Part shown: piece after piece, positions 15,533 to 23,324 of the stretch | How the letters are laid out: every line of letters starts with the position of its first letter | How positions within the stretch are numbered: the stretch's first letter is position 1 | DNA from: Planctomycetaceae bacterium | Lineage (GTDB): Bacteria; Planctomycetota; Planctomycetia; Pirellulales; Thermoguttaceae | Direction: 5' to 3' | NCBI GenBank assembly: GCA_031256755.1 | Contig: JAIRPZ010000174.1 | Location: 1-24,861 of the forward strand | DNA: 24,861 nucleotides | Notes under the pieces: model-generated | Told to the model about the DNA's origin: nothing | Seen by the model: only the letters and a program-made list of their open reading frames with translations | Database searches by the model: none | Program-made: the position numbers and the translations under genes

Positions 15533-15567
15533 CGACAGACATGGACGCTGCTTGCTTCGCTCTGTCG
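15533..15567. repeat. hairpin between convergent genes
   Basis: CGACAGA (15533-15539) and TCTGTCG (15561-15567) form a 7-bp inverted repeat with a 21-base loop. It lies between the converging nuclease-fold and sigma-factor genes. Without a T run it is only a weak terminator candidate. Confidence 0.3.
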
Positions 15568-15595
15568 GCAATGTTAGCGTCACACATTTTCTATA

Positions 15596-16201
15596 TTACC
15601 CGCTCTTTTCCGGCGGACTCCAGATTTCCCGGATACGCTCCAGTTTTCTTTCAACAGTACGCCGGACACAGCCGAGTTTGGCGGCAATCTCTTCGGTACT
15701 GCTGCCTTCCAATGTCCAAAGAGCAATCTGCCGCAATGTTTCGTCTTGCAGTTGAGCCAGCATCACTTTGCAGTTTTCGGCAACACTTGCCGCGAATTCC
15801 GGTGTCGGTTCGGTGCTGAGGACATCTGCAATCCCGCCGCCGCGTCCGCCGTCCGGCTGTCCGAAAACCGATTCGCCGCGTATCCGTCCGCCGCCGCGCT
15901 TTTGCGCTAATTGATGCCGGCGGTGCGCTGTTGCTTTCCGCGCCGTGATGGTGACAAGAATCTTCCAAAGATCGTCCCGGTGCTGAATGTGATCAAACTT
16001 GTGCCGCGCAAATCCCTGATAAAAACTATGCATGGCACTGATCGCCACGTCTTCCTCATCGTAGTCCCGCTTGGGAAAACCGTCAAGTTTACGCCGGGCA
16101 AGCCGGACGATTTTCCCGAAGTAATCGTTCCAGATTTGCTGTGCCGCACCGGCATCGCCGTTGGCAAGTTGGAGAACCCATTGCGACACGAATTCGGACA
16201 T
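15596..16201 (-). CDS. ECF-type RNA polymerase sigma factor, planctomycete type
   Basis: The 201-residue protein shows the region 2 helices (about 5-95), including Ala-Arg-Arg-Lys-Leu, Asp-Glu-Glu-Asp-Val-Ala-Ile-Ser-Ala-Met-His-Ser-Phe and Asp-Asp-Leu-Trp-Lys-Ile-Leu. The region 4 helix-turn-helix lies at about 140-195, with Ile-Ala-Leu-Trp-Thr-Leu-Glu-Gly, Glu-Glu-Ile-Ala-Ala-Lys-Leu-Gly-Cys and Arg-Arg-Thr-Val-Glu-Arg-Lys-Leu. These are hallmarks of the ECF family (Sigma70_ECF, PF07638) expanded in planctomycetes. A Gly/Arg-rich linker (about 100-125) joins the two regions. The gene follows the HEAT membrane protein by 78 bases on the same strand and is probably co-transcribed. No classical anti-sigma domain is nearby, so the membrane partner may regulate it (inference). 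Confidence 0.93.
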   Translation of the reverse strand: MSEFVSQWVLQLANGDAGAAQQIWNDYFGKIVRLARRKLDGFPKRDYDEEDVAISAMHSFYQGFARHKFDHIQHRDDLWKILVTITARKATAHRRHQLAQKRGGGRIRGESVFGQPDGGRGGGIADVLSTEPTPEFAASVAENCKVMLAQLQDETLRQIALWTLEGSSTEEIAAKLGCVRRTVERKLERIREIWSPPEKSG

Positions 16202-16279
16202 TATCAGTACGGAAAAAAGCCCGCAGAACCGCCGACTATTTTAACGTCTGTTTCCGGGATTGACAGCCCGCTCCGGCAC

Positions 16280-17479
16280 TTATCTCATTTTCCGCACTGA
16301 ACCGCCGATCTTTTCGGCAAGATTGACAATCCGCTCGTCGCTGTCCCGCTTGCACTGTTCCACCAAAAGCCGGCGCAACGCCGGATCGCCTGCCGTTGCC
16401 AAAAAAGACGCGGCACGATAACGGACATCGTTGTCCGGGTCGTTGAGCAGTACGGAAAGCCAGACCGCCGGCTGCACGGAAGGTGTATGCGGCAGCATAC
16501 CGACGATTTCGCCGCGGACAGCGGGAACCGGATGATACAGCCGCCATGCAAGGTTCAAATGCATTTCCGTAAAACCGTCCCGTTCCGACAATATTTTCCG
16601 GGCGGATTCGGTATACGCCGGTTCCGGGTGGTGGAGCATTTGCATCAGTTGGACGGTCGATAAAAGGGGAATATTTTCCGGTGTGGTATGTTGGAGTTCT
16701 GGCGGGAAAAAGTGACTGCTGCGGGATAATTCGGCGGAGTCCGCCGCTTGTTCACGCCGCTGCACGGAATCACCGGCAGGCGGCGGTATGTTTTCCTGAA
16801 CCGGCTGAACCGGCAGTGTTTTCGGTACCGGCACAAAAGACCGTTCATTCGAGGCAAGCAAAACCGGATAATGAAACCGGTGATTCAATGCCGCTGTTGT
16901 CCGGTTTTCATTGCTGTTGTCGGCATCGGCTGACGGCTGTCTGCCGGTTTTGTGACGGGCGATAAGCCGTTCACAATTGGCAATTGTTTTTTGCCGGTCG
17001 GCGGCGGCTGACGGCAGCGGATCCGCAGAACCGCTGCGGTTTTGCAAAAGGTATTCGGCAAAACGGATCACTTCGGTTTCTGCGGTCGGCGAAAACTTTC
17101 CGCTGTGCCGGAGCAGCGATTCGGAAAAAAGGCGGCGGCGTTTGTCCCGGTCAGGCAGATTGTCCCAATGTTCGGCTTCGCTTCGGAGAACTTTTAATAC
17201 GGCGTGAAAAACAGCTTCTCTGGGTGATGTTAATCCGCGGACAAGACCGTCGATTCCGGCTTCGCCGAGCCGGACTAACGCTTCGAGGATTTCCGGTGCA
17301 TCGGCTTCGGTACATTCGCTGAATTGAGCGGCATAATAATCAGCGAGCATAACCGGTGTTTGCCGGAGAAACAGAGCCGCTGCGAGTCCGATCAGGAGTG
17401 CAGCGGGCAGGATCAATCCCCATGGAGAAAGGAGAAACCGGTTCAATAACTGCCAGGGAAACGACAAAAACGTTCTCAT
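16280..17479 (-). CDS. membrane-anchored HEAT-repeat protein, upstream of ECF sigma factor
   Basis: The 399-residue protein has one transmembrane helix (about 19-38) after a short n-region. Helical repeats cover about 50-130 (Leu-Glu-Ala-Leu-Val-Arg-Leu-Gly-Glu-Ala-Gly-Ile). A Pro/Gln-rich low-complexity linker runs about 180-260. C-terminal HEAT-like repeats (about 270-395) include Pro-Glu-Pro-Ala-Tyr-Thr-Glu-Ser-Ala-Arg-Lys-Ile-Leu, Pro-Val-Pro-Ala-Val-Arg-Gly-Glu-Ile-Val-Gly-Met-Leu, and Pro-Asp-Asn-Asp-Val-Arg-Tyr-Arg-Ala-Ala-Ser-Phe-Leu. HEAT arrays are protein-binding scaffolds. Because the gene is transcribed just before the ECF sigma factor from a good promoter, I infer a role in tethering or sensing for that sigma factor. 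I found no enzymatic motif. Confidence 0.8.
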   Translation of the reverse strand: MRTFLSFPWQLLNRFLLSPWGLILPAALLIGLAAALFLRQTPVMLADYYAAQFSECTEADAPEILEALVRLGEAGIDGLVRGLTSPREAVFHAVLKVLRSEAEHWDNLPDRDKRRRLFSESLLRHSGKFSPTAETEVIRFAEYLLQNRSGSADPLPSAAADRQKTIANCERLIARHKTGRQPSADADNSNENRTTAALNHRFHYPVLLASNERSFVPVPKTLPVQPVQENIPPPAGDSVQRREQAADSAELSRSSHFFPPELQHTTPENIPLLSTVQLMQMLHHPEPAYTESARKILSERDGFTEMHLNLAWRLYHPVPAVRGEIVGMLPHTPSVQPAVWLSVLLNDPDNDVRYRAASFLATAGDPALRRLLVEQCKRDSDERIVNLAEKIGGSVRKMR

Positions 17480-17540
17480 TTGCGGTCAGAGGCTTCCCAT
17501 GCCTGATAGACAAAAATCGCACGGATAAACCGCCGGAATG

Positions 17541-17569
17541 AGAATAGTATTTCCGCACCGGAGCGTCAA
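17541..17569 (-). promoter_or_regulatory. promoter of the HEAT protein-ECF sigma operon
   Basis: On the minus strand TTGACG (17569-17564), a 17-base spacer and TATTCT (17546-17541) match the sigma70 consensus well. The leader to ATG 17479 would be about 55 bases. It looks like a housekeeping promoter rather than an ECF one. Confidence 0.6.
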
Positions 17570-17625
17570 GGGAGAAATAACGGATAATTGATCATTAAAA
17601 ATTAAACAGGCGGACAGTTGCTCTC

Positions 17626-17654
17626 TTGTTTTTTTTCAGAATTTACCGTAAAAT
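17626..17654 (+). promoter_or_regulatory. candidate promoter of the permease gene
   Basis: TTGTTT (17626-17631), a 17-base spacer and TAAAAT (17649-17654) lie about 60 bases before ATG 17715. A purine-rich AAGAAAAAG stretch before the start may serve as a weak ribosome binding site. Confidence 0.45.
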
Positions 17655-17714
17655 AAAAAAAGTGTTTTGTCCCATGACATCCCCTCATATCTACTTTAAG
17701 AAAAAGAACCAATC

Positions 17715-19433
17715 ATGACAGAATCGAAAGTTGCCGCCCTCGCGTATCCGCGGCTGTGTATCGCTTATTTTCTCCAATTCGCTATTTGGGGCAGTTGGGC
17801 AGGTTTCGCCCTGTCCGCCTATGCCGGCGGAACACTGAAACTGCCCGGTTTGCAAATCGGCTGGCTTTTCGCCGCCATTCCCCTCGGCGCAATTATTTCA
17901 CCGCTGTTCATCGCCCCGATTGCCGACCGGTACTTTTCGGCACAAAAAGTCGTGTCGCTGCTGCACCTGCTCGGCGGTTTGGCTCTGGCGGCTGCCGGTC
18001 TGATTTGTCAGCAAAGTTCATTGCAGGGCGACACGTTTTTCTATGTGCTGTTCGGGCTGATTCTTTTCTCCGGCATCTGTTATATGCCGACCATTGCACT
18101 GGTCAATTCCATCGTCTTTAAACATTCGCCGTCCGGTTCCGCACCGTACGTTTTCGTTTTCGGTACATTCGGTTGGATTGTCATTAACCTTGTCATTGCC
18201 GCCCTGCCCCTCACGCAGCCGTACTTTTTCTATGTAGCGGCGGGGTGTGCCGTCCTGCTGGCGTTGTACAGTTTATCGCTGCCCGACACGCCGCCGAAAG
18301 GCGCACCGGCAGCAGGAGAAAAGAGCGATGCCCTCGGACTCGGTGCAGTCAAATTGCTCTTTACCGATGCGGGTTTTGCATTTTTCGTATTCGTTGTGTT
18401 TCTCGGCAGTATTCCCGCGTGCGGTTTCTTCTTCGCTTTTCAGGGGGCGTATATGGCGCAGCACGGCTATCCGACTGCATTGGTTACGCTCAATCAGTTC
18501 AGCGAATTGTTCTTTATGTCGCTGCTGCCGTTTTTCATTGCCCGCATCGGCTTGAAGTGGGTGGTGGTTCTCGGTTTGGGAGCGTGGGCGTTGCGGTATT
18601 GGGTTTTTGCCCTCGGCGGATTCGAACAATCAGTTGATACGGCAGCGGTCATCGCCCTGCTTTTGCACGGATTCTGCTATTCGTTCCTGTATGTTGCGGC
18701 TTATATGTATGCCGATGCAAAAGCACCGGCGAACCTGAAAAACAGCGTTCAGGGATTGATGGCGTTCCTGCTTTTGGGTGTGGGGCAGACACTCGGTTCG
18801 CTGGGCTACGGCTATATTCGGGACTTGCCGGACAATGCACCGGCAGAGGCGGGGATTAAAAAGTTGCAGATGTTGACCGAGAATGAAGTCAAAACATATT
18901 CGGAACAATTTGTTCTGCCTTCAGACACGCCGGCAGATTTCTGGAAAAAGGTTCAGACGCATGCCGTTTTAGAATTGCCTGCTTGGAGCGATTCCAAAGC
19001 GGAGAGTTCTTGGGTGAAATATCTCGACCTCGGTAAACTTGTTCAGAACGCTCTGAAAAAGGAAGACGGCAACAAAGAAGAGACCAAAATTGCCGATTTG
19101 AGTTTTCTCGATGCCGACAAGGATAATAAACTGACATCGAAAGAATTGGATGCGTTAAAAGACAAAACGGAAATCGGCGGCGTAAAATACGAAAAAGCCG
19201 AATTGCTTGCGGCGTTGAAGAAAATCGTCAATGCTGACAAAGACGAGTTTGAGATTGAACGGGCGGCGTACCTGAAAGCCCAATCATACAACTGGTTCGG
19301 CATTCTGGTGGACTCGAAAAACTGGAACGGTATTCCGCTGGGACCGGCAACGTTCACTGCGTTATTCTTCCTCCTCTTCCTGCTCTTCGGCAGGGGAATT
19401 AAGGAAGAGACAAAACCCGAAGCAAAAGGATAA
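17715..19433 (+). CDS. nucleoside:H+ symporter-type MFS permease with cytoplasmic EF-hand insert
   Basis: The 572-residue permease has about twelve hydrophobic helices: six up to about 190, then further ones from about 205 to 385, and a last one near 545-565. The opening Phe-Leu-Gln-Phe-Ala-Ile-Trp-Gly-Ser-Trp and Gly-Trp-Leu-Phe-Ala-Ala-Ile-Pro-Leu-Gly match the nucleoside symporter family (XapB/NupG-like). Between the penultimate and last membrane segments is a charged, soluble insert of about 150 residues (about 390-530). It contains a canonical EF-hand loop, Asp-Ala-Asp-Lys-Asp-Asn-Lys-Leu-Thr-Ser-Lys-Glu, at 466-477. Ordinary family members are near 400-420 residues, so the insert explains the excess. 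The substrate is probably a nucleoside or nucleobase, and calcium may modulate it (inference). It converges on gmd. Confidence 0.85.
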   Translation: MTESKVAALAYPRLCIAYFLQFAIWGSWAGFALSAYAGGTLKLPGLQIGWLFAAIPLGAIISPLFIAPIADRYFSAQKVVSLLHLLGGLALAAAGLICQQSSLQGDTFFYVLFGLILFSGICYMPTIALVNSIVFKHSPSGSAPYVFVFGTFGWIVINLVIAALPLTQPYFFYVAAGCAVLLALYSLSLPDTPPKGAPAAGEKSDALGLGAVKLLFTDAGFAFFVFVVFLGSIPACGFFFAFQGAYMAQHGYPTALVTLNQFSELFFMSLLPFFIARIGLKWVVVLGLGAWALRYWVFALGGFEQSVDTAAVIALLLHGFCYSFLYVAAYMYADAKAPANLKNSVQGLMAFLLLGVGQTLGSLGYGYIRDLPDNAPAEAGIKKLQMLTENEVKTYSEQFVLPSDTPADFWKKVQTHAVLELPAWSDSKAESSWVKYLDLGKLVQNALKKEDGNKEETKIADLSFLDADKDNKLTSKELDALKDKTEIGGVKYEKAELLAALKKIVNADKDEFEIERAAYLKAQSYNWFGILVDSKNWNGIPLGPATFTALFFLLFLLFGRGIKEETKPEAKG

Positions 19434-19486
19434 TTGATAACGGAAAGGTGGCGGCGTTGGACGTTCATTCAACTCATGTGGGATGA

Positions 19487-20509
19487 TCAACGCTGCCGCC
19501 GGTCGTGTTCAATCATATCGCGGACGAGATCAGCAAAGGAATGTTTTGGTCTCCATCCGAGTTTGCGTGTTGCCTTGCCTGCATCTCCGAGCAGCACGTT
19601 CACCTCTGCCGGACGGAAAAACTGCGGATCAACATCGACACGCACCTTGCCGGTTTTCCGGTCAATTCCTTGTTCGTTCAATCCCTGTCCCTGCCACTCA
19701 AGCGTGATCTCCGCGGCGGCAAAAGCATGTTCGATGAATTCCCGCACACTTCGGGTTTCGCCGGTTGCCAGCACATAATCGTCCGGTTCGTTCTGTTGCA
19801 GCATCAGATACATACCTTCGACAAAATCGGCGGCGTGTCCCCAATCCCGCTTGGCATTCAGATTGCCGACGGATAATTTTTCCTGCAAATGCTGCTCAAT
19901 ACGGCAAACCGCTTTCGTAATTTTCCGGGTGACAAACGTTTCGCCGCGCAGCGGACTTTCGTGATTGAATAAAATCCCGTTGCAGGCAAACATCCGGTAC
20001 GATTCCCGGTAATTGACGGTTGCCCAATATGCGTAAAGTTTTGCCGCTGCGTAGGGGCTTCGGGGATAAAACGGCGACTGTTCATTGCACGGTTCCGCAG
20101 TCATGCCGCCGAAAAGTTCAGAGGTAGATGCCTGATAAAACCGGACTTTCTTTTCCCAGCCGAGTTCGCGGATCGCTTCTAAAAGACGGACAACGCCGAG
20201 TGCGTTGACATTGCCGGTGAATTCCGGCATATCAAAGGAGACCTGTACGTGCGACTGGGCGGCAAGATTATACACTTCGTCCGGCTGCGTGCCGCAAAGA
20301 ATACGGACGAGACCGGCAGCATCGGTCATGTCGCCGTAATGCAGATGAAACCGGTCATGATTTTGTCCGATTTCGTCAATGCGGGCGGTGTTGACGGAGG
20401 AACTCCGCCGCCGGATGCCGTGAACAGTGTATCCTTTGTCCAGCAGCAGGCGGGCGAGATACGCGCCGTCCTGACCGGTAATGCCTGTAATGAGTGCGGT
20501 TTTTGCCAT
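19487..20509 (-). CDS. gmd: GDP-mannose 4,6-dehydratase
   Basis: The 340-residue protein is a full-length extended SDR. The NAD(P)-binding motif Gly-Ile-Thr-Gly-Gln-Asp-Gly is at 8-14, followed by the GMD-specific Arg-Arg-Arg-Ser-Ser-Ser. Next come Asn-Leu-Ala-Ala-Gln-Ser-His-Val, Ser-Thr-Ser-Glu-Leu-Phe-Gly, the catalytic Tyr-Ala-Ala-Ala-Lys, and Asn-His-Glu-Ser-Pro-Leu-Arg-Gly-Glu-Thr-Phe-Val-Thr-Arg-Lys-Ile. It converts GDP-D-mannose to GDP-4-keto-6-deoxy-D-mannose, the precursor of GDP-fucose, GDP-rhamnose and perosamine. It begins 12 bases after the lpxI stop, so it belongs to the same operon and points to surface-glycan assembly. The downstream epimerase or aminotransferase is not in the window. 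Confidence 0.97.
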   Translation of the reverse strand: MAKTALITGITGQDGAYLARLLLDKGYTVHGIRRRSSSVNTARIDEIGQNHDRFHLHYGDMTDAAGLVRILCGTQPDEVYNLAAQSHVQVSFDMPEFTGNVNALGVVRLLEAIRELGWEKKVRFYQASTSELFGGMTAEPCNEQSPFYPRSPYAAAKLYAYWATVNYRESYRMFACNGILFNHESPLRGETFVTRKITKAVCRIEQHLQEKLSVGNLNAKRDWGHAADFVEGMYLMLQQNEPDDYVLATGETRSVREFIEHAFAAAEITLEWQGQGLNEQGIDRKTGKVRVDVDPQFFRPAEVNVLLGDAGKATRKLGWRPKHSFADLVRDMIEHDRRQR

Positions 20510-20521
20510 AGATGTTCTCTG

Positions 20522-21430
20522 TCAATCGGGAAATTCTGCAAACGGCGATTTTCCGCGGTCGCTGTCGTCTTCATGGATCGACACAATGCAGATATTGTAC
20601 TGGTCGGCAAAGTCCGCCACGTCCTGCCGATCAATGAATATCGTCCGGTTCGCTTCGACGGCCAAGACCCTCGCACCGGATTCATGCATTGTTTGCAGCG
20701 TGAATAATCCGAATGTCGGTACATCGAACCGCATATCTTGCTGCGGTTTGGCGACTTTCACCACCGTAAAGCCCTTGCCGGGACAAAGCGAACCGGCACG
20801 GCGGATACATTCATCGGTACCTTCAATGGCTTCCACGGCTAACGCTGTCTGTCCGCTGACGCAAACGCTCTGCCCGATGTCGAGCCGTCCCATCTCTTTG
20901 GCAAGTTTCCAGCCGAAGCAAATATCTTTCCATTCTGCGGATGTCGGACCGCGCCGCGTCAATTTTTGCCGTTTCACAAGCAGGTCGGGAATTAAATCAG
21001 TGCCGGGTAAAAGCCGGAATCCGTTTTTTGCAAAAGCATTGACGACTGCGCCGAGCAAGGTATCGTCTGTGCTGTTTTTTTTGCCGGTGATAAACATCGG
21101 CGCAAAAGTGCGAAGCGTGTACCAATCGGGCAGTTGCCGCCAGAGCAGCATCGGTTCAAGCAGCAATTTCTTGTTGATTTTGCCTGCCATTGTCCCGCAA
21201 GTCAAGCCATGCTGCCGGAAAAACCGGAAAGCGGTTTGCAGTTTGCCGAGACCCAGCGGACAATAATCATCGCAAAGCGTTTTCAGTTTCGGGTCGGCAT
21301 GATTGACAATGCCGAGACAATAAACGGCGGCACCCCGTTGTTTCAGGGCTTCGGCAAGATAAATCGGATAACGTCCCCAGCCGGCAATAAGACCGATGCG
21401 GGACGGAAGAGTACCGGACATAAGCATCAT
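20522..21430 (-). CDS. lpxI: UDP-2,3-diacylglucosamine pyrophosphatase LpxI
   Basis: The 302-residue protein (LpxI/DUF1009 family) hydrolyses UDP-2,3-diacylglucosamine to lipid X in lipid A synthesis, as the alternative to LpxH. Family features are the N-terminal Ile-Gly-Leu-Ile-Ala-Gly-Trp-Gly-Arg-Tyr-Pro, the Ala-Gly-Lys-Ile-Asn-Lys segment, Thr-Asp-Asp-Thr-Leu-Leu-Gly-Ala-Val, and the C-terminal part with Gly-Gln-Ser-Val-Cys-Val, Ala-Val-Glu-Ala-Ile-Glu-Gly-Thr-Asp-Glu and Pro-Gln-Gln-Asp-Met-Arg-Phe-Asp-Val-Pro-Thr. Three in-frame Met codons lie at 21430, 21427 and 21421, so the start is uncertain by three residues. It begins 20 bases after the TPR gene. Its presence supports a lipid A-bearing outer membrane in this organism. 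Confidence 0.95.
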   Translation of the reverse strand: MMLMSGTLPSRIGLIAGWGRYPIYLAEALKQRGAAVYCLGIVNHADPKLKTLCDDYCPLGLGKLQTAFRFFRQHGLTCGTMAGKINKKLLLEPMLLWRQLPDWYTLRTFAPMFITGKKNSTDDTLLGAVVNAFAKNGFRLLPGTDLIPDLLVKRQKLTRRGPTSAEWKDICFGWKLAKEMGRLDIGQSVCVSGQTALAVEAIEGTDECIRRAGSLCPGKGFTVVKVAKPQQDMRFDVPTFGLFTLQTMHESGARVLAVEANRTIFIDRQDVADFADQYNICIVSIHEDDSDRGKSPFAEFPD

Positions 21431-21450
21431 TATACCATTTACTCGGTCTC

Positions 21451-22554
21451 TTACTGTTCATCAGCCGGAACAGCAGCGGCAACCGGCAAAACAGAAAAAA
21501 GCCGGTTGATTTCCTCTGTTGAATGGGCATTGACGACATAATGCCGCCTTGATTGAGAGACATACGTTTTCGAAACGGCGGTTTTCTGTTTCGGGCGTTC
21601 CCAGACGGGAGGCAGATCGCTTTCTTCCGATTCTGCTGCTTTTGCCAAATTTTCCAGCGGCAGCATCGGTAAATTGAGCGGATTGGGTGCGGACAAACCG
21701 GCGATCACTGCCGGCTGCGGTGCCGGTTTCGGATACCGCACGCTTGCAGTTTGGCTTGCTGCTGTTTGATTGGCGGCGGGCGGACGTACAACCGGCTGAC
21801 TTGCAAAAACCGGCTGCGGAATCGGAATCGGCAACGGCGGAGCCGTCGTCTGTACTTTGGGAAAGGGAAGATTGACCTGTTCCCTCAACGCCGGTGCCAT
21901 CGGTGCCGCAGGTGGTGTCTTGAAAGCCGGTACCGGCGGTGCAGCGGCTAACATCGGAACAGACCGTCCGGCAGGAGAAACAATGTCGTCAATTCGTGCA
22001 GTTTCCCATTTTCGTCCGATAGCCGCCAGCATATCGGTATCACCCTGCTCCCGATAAATCATTGCCACTTGTCTTTTGGCTTCGGTATCGGAATAAATCA
22101 TCTTAAAATAACGCAATCCTTCCATGATTTTTTCCTGCAAAACGAGACAACGGGCAAGGCGTATAACAATGTGTTCGTTTCGCGGAGCATGCGGTAATGC
22201 TTGACGGAGAATGTTTTCTGCCCGATGAAGTTCCTCCCGCTGTATCAAAAAATCGGCGAAATCGGCTGAAATACCGGGAATTTGCCGGGGTACCGCACTT
22301 TTTAAGGCAAGACCGAAGTGCGATTCCGCCCGTTCGCTGTTTCCCGTTTCCGCGTAGATTTTTGCCAGCCGGTGGTGCGGAACCGCCAGCGAACCGTCTG
22401 ACTTTCCCTCGTTTTTCGCAATCAACGCAAGATACATCCGAACTTCTTTGGGCGTACCCATATCGGAAACAGGCGTTTCAGCCGCTGAAAGCGGCAGGAA
22501 ACATCCGATTTCTCCTGCCACCAAAACGGCGAGGGCAATGATTCGGGAGTCCAT
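21451..22554 (-). CDS. secreted TPR protein with Pro-rich region
   Basis: The 367-residue product begins at ATG 22554 with a signal peptide (about 1-25, ending Leu-Ser-Ala-Ala). An earlier in-frame GTG (22578) would spoil it. Tetratricopeptide-type helices occupy about 30-180: Leu-Ala-Lys-Ile-Tyr-Ala-Glu-Thr-Gly-Asn-Ser-Glu-Arg-Ala-Glu-Ser-His-Phe and Ala-Glu-Asn-Ile-Leu-Arg-Gln-Ala-Leu-Pro-His-Ala. A Pro/Ala/Gln-rich, probably unstructured stretch follows (about 190-290). A short C-terminal domain ends it. TPRs mediate protein-protein contact; no enzyme domain is visible. It is the first gene of the apparent TPR-lpxI-gmd operon and may serve the envelope-assembly machinery (inference). Confidence 0.8.
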   Translation of the reverse strand: MDSRIIALAVLVAGEIGCFLPLSAAETPVSDMGTPKEVRMYLALIAKNEGKSDGSLAVPHHRLAKIYAETGNSERAESHFGLALKSAVPRQIPGISADFADFLIQREELHRAENILRQALPHAPRNEHIVIRLARCLVLQEKIMEGLRYFKMIYSDTEAKRQVAMIYREQGDTDMLAAIGRKWETARIDDIVSPAGRSVPMLAAAPPVPAFKTPPAAPMAPALREQVNLPFPKVQTTAPPLPIPIPQPVFASQPVVRPPAANQTAASQTASVRYPKPAPQPAVIAGLSAPNPLNLPMLPLENLAKAAESEESDLPPVWERPKQKTAVSKTYVSQSRRHYVVNAHSTEEINRLFSVLPVAAAVPADEQ

Positions 22555-22566
22555 TAGAAGTTTGAA

Positions 22567-22594
22567 AAAATACGACACGTTCTTCTATCGGCAA
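22567..22594 (-). promoter_or_regulatory. candidate promoter of the TPR-lpxI-gmd operon
   Basis: On the minus strand TTGCCG (22594-22589), a 16-base spacer and TATTTT (22572-22567) end 12 bases before ATG 22554. The leader would be only about five bases, again near-leaderless. Confidence 0.45.
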
Positions 22595-23312
22595 ATAAAG
22601 CGGGGCAAGAACAGAAAAAAGAACGATTCCATGCGTTCGTGATTTTCTTTTTTGCATGGGCAAAAAACAATGGGAACATGCGGATAAATCGCCGCAATCA
22701 TTATAATCGCTATAATTGCCGCAACTCTTTTCCTCTTCTCTATTTACGTCTGTTTTTACGGTTTTCCCGAAATGATTTTTCTATAACTTCCTCTTGATAA
22801 AGGATTTACGGCGACCGTTTTTTGTCTGCTGATTTTGCTTCAAGCATGTTTTTCTGTCATAAAATCAATATGTAGTAGTGGGGGAAGAGCAATGACCACA
22901 AAATAGCCGAAAACCTTGCAAGATTTTGGACAGCCGTTATACTACCCCCCATACTTACATTTCAAGTTCGGTGCTGACACACCGTTAGTTTCCATTCACA
23001 GGTCGTTTCGCAATTTCCGCCCTAACCCGGCTTGACAACCGGCAACCCTTCGGGAATTGGAGATAACCGCAACGCATTGTACTGCAAGGAGTTACATTCA
23101 AAAAGATTACGGATTGCCCTTTGATAATCCCTGTATTTCCGCCTCAAACGTACCGCTTGGAACGTTTGCCGGAATTGTGCCGACGGTTGCGGTTTGTCTG
23201 CGGACACCCCCGGATTTCCGGCAGATTAGAAAGAGCGGTTTCGTCCTTTTTGGATCGAATGATCTAGTTCGTACAGACGGCGGTTCCTTGACGAAATACC
23301 CTGTAACAACCT
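22595..23312. other. non-coding stretch with structured elements
   Basis: No convincing gene is visible. The stretch contains TATAAT-like boxes near 22700-22720, a large imperfect hairpin (22870-22960), and a TTGACA-containing 17-mer at 23031-23047 that resembles one before frr. A short inverted repeat, CAAACGT (23145-23151) with ACGTTTG (23162-23168), lies in the probable leader of the C26 gene. Open frames here (for example 23057-23365, plus) lack a family or ribosome site and cross the C26 start. Confidence 0.5.
22870..22960. other. 91-base imperfect hairpin, candidate structured RNA
   Basis: ATGTAGTAgTGGGGG (22870-22884) pairs with CCCCCATACTtACAT (22946-22960) over 14 positions, with one bulged base on each side. 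Inside, CAAAAT (22899-22904) pairs with ATTTTG (22923-22928). There is no T run beyond it, so it does not look like a simple terminator. A structured RNA or palindromic DNA element is possible; orientation cannot be decided. Confidence 0.35.
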
Positions 23313-23324
23313 GGAGGATTGAGA

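Noticed and set aside
19446..19502. A terminator between the permease and gmd (GGCGGC with GCCGCC)
   Set aside because: The right arm lies inside the gmd coding end and there is no T run; the pairing is probably incidental.
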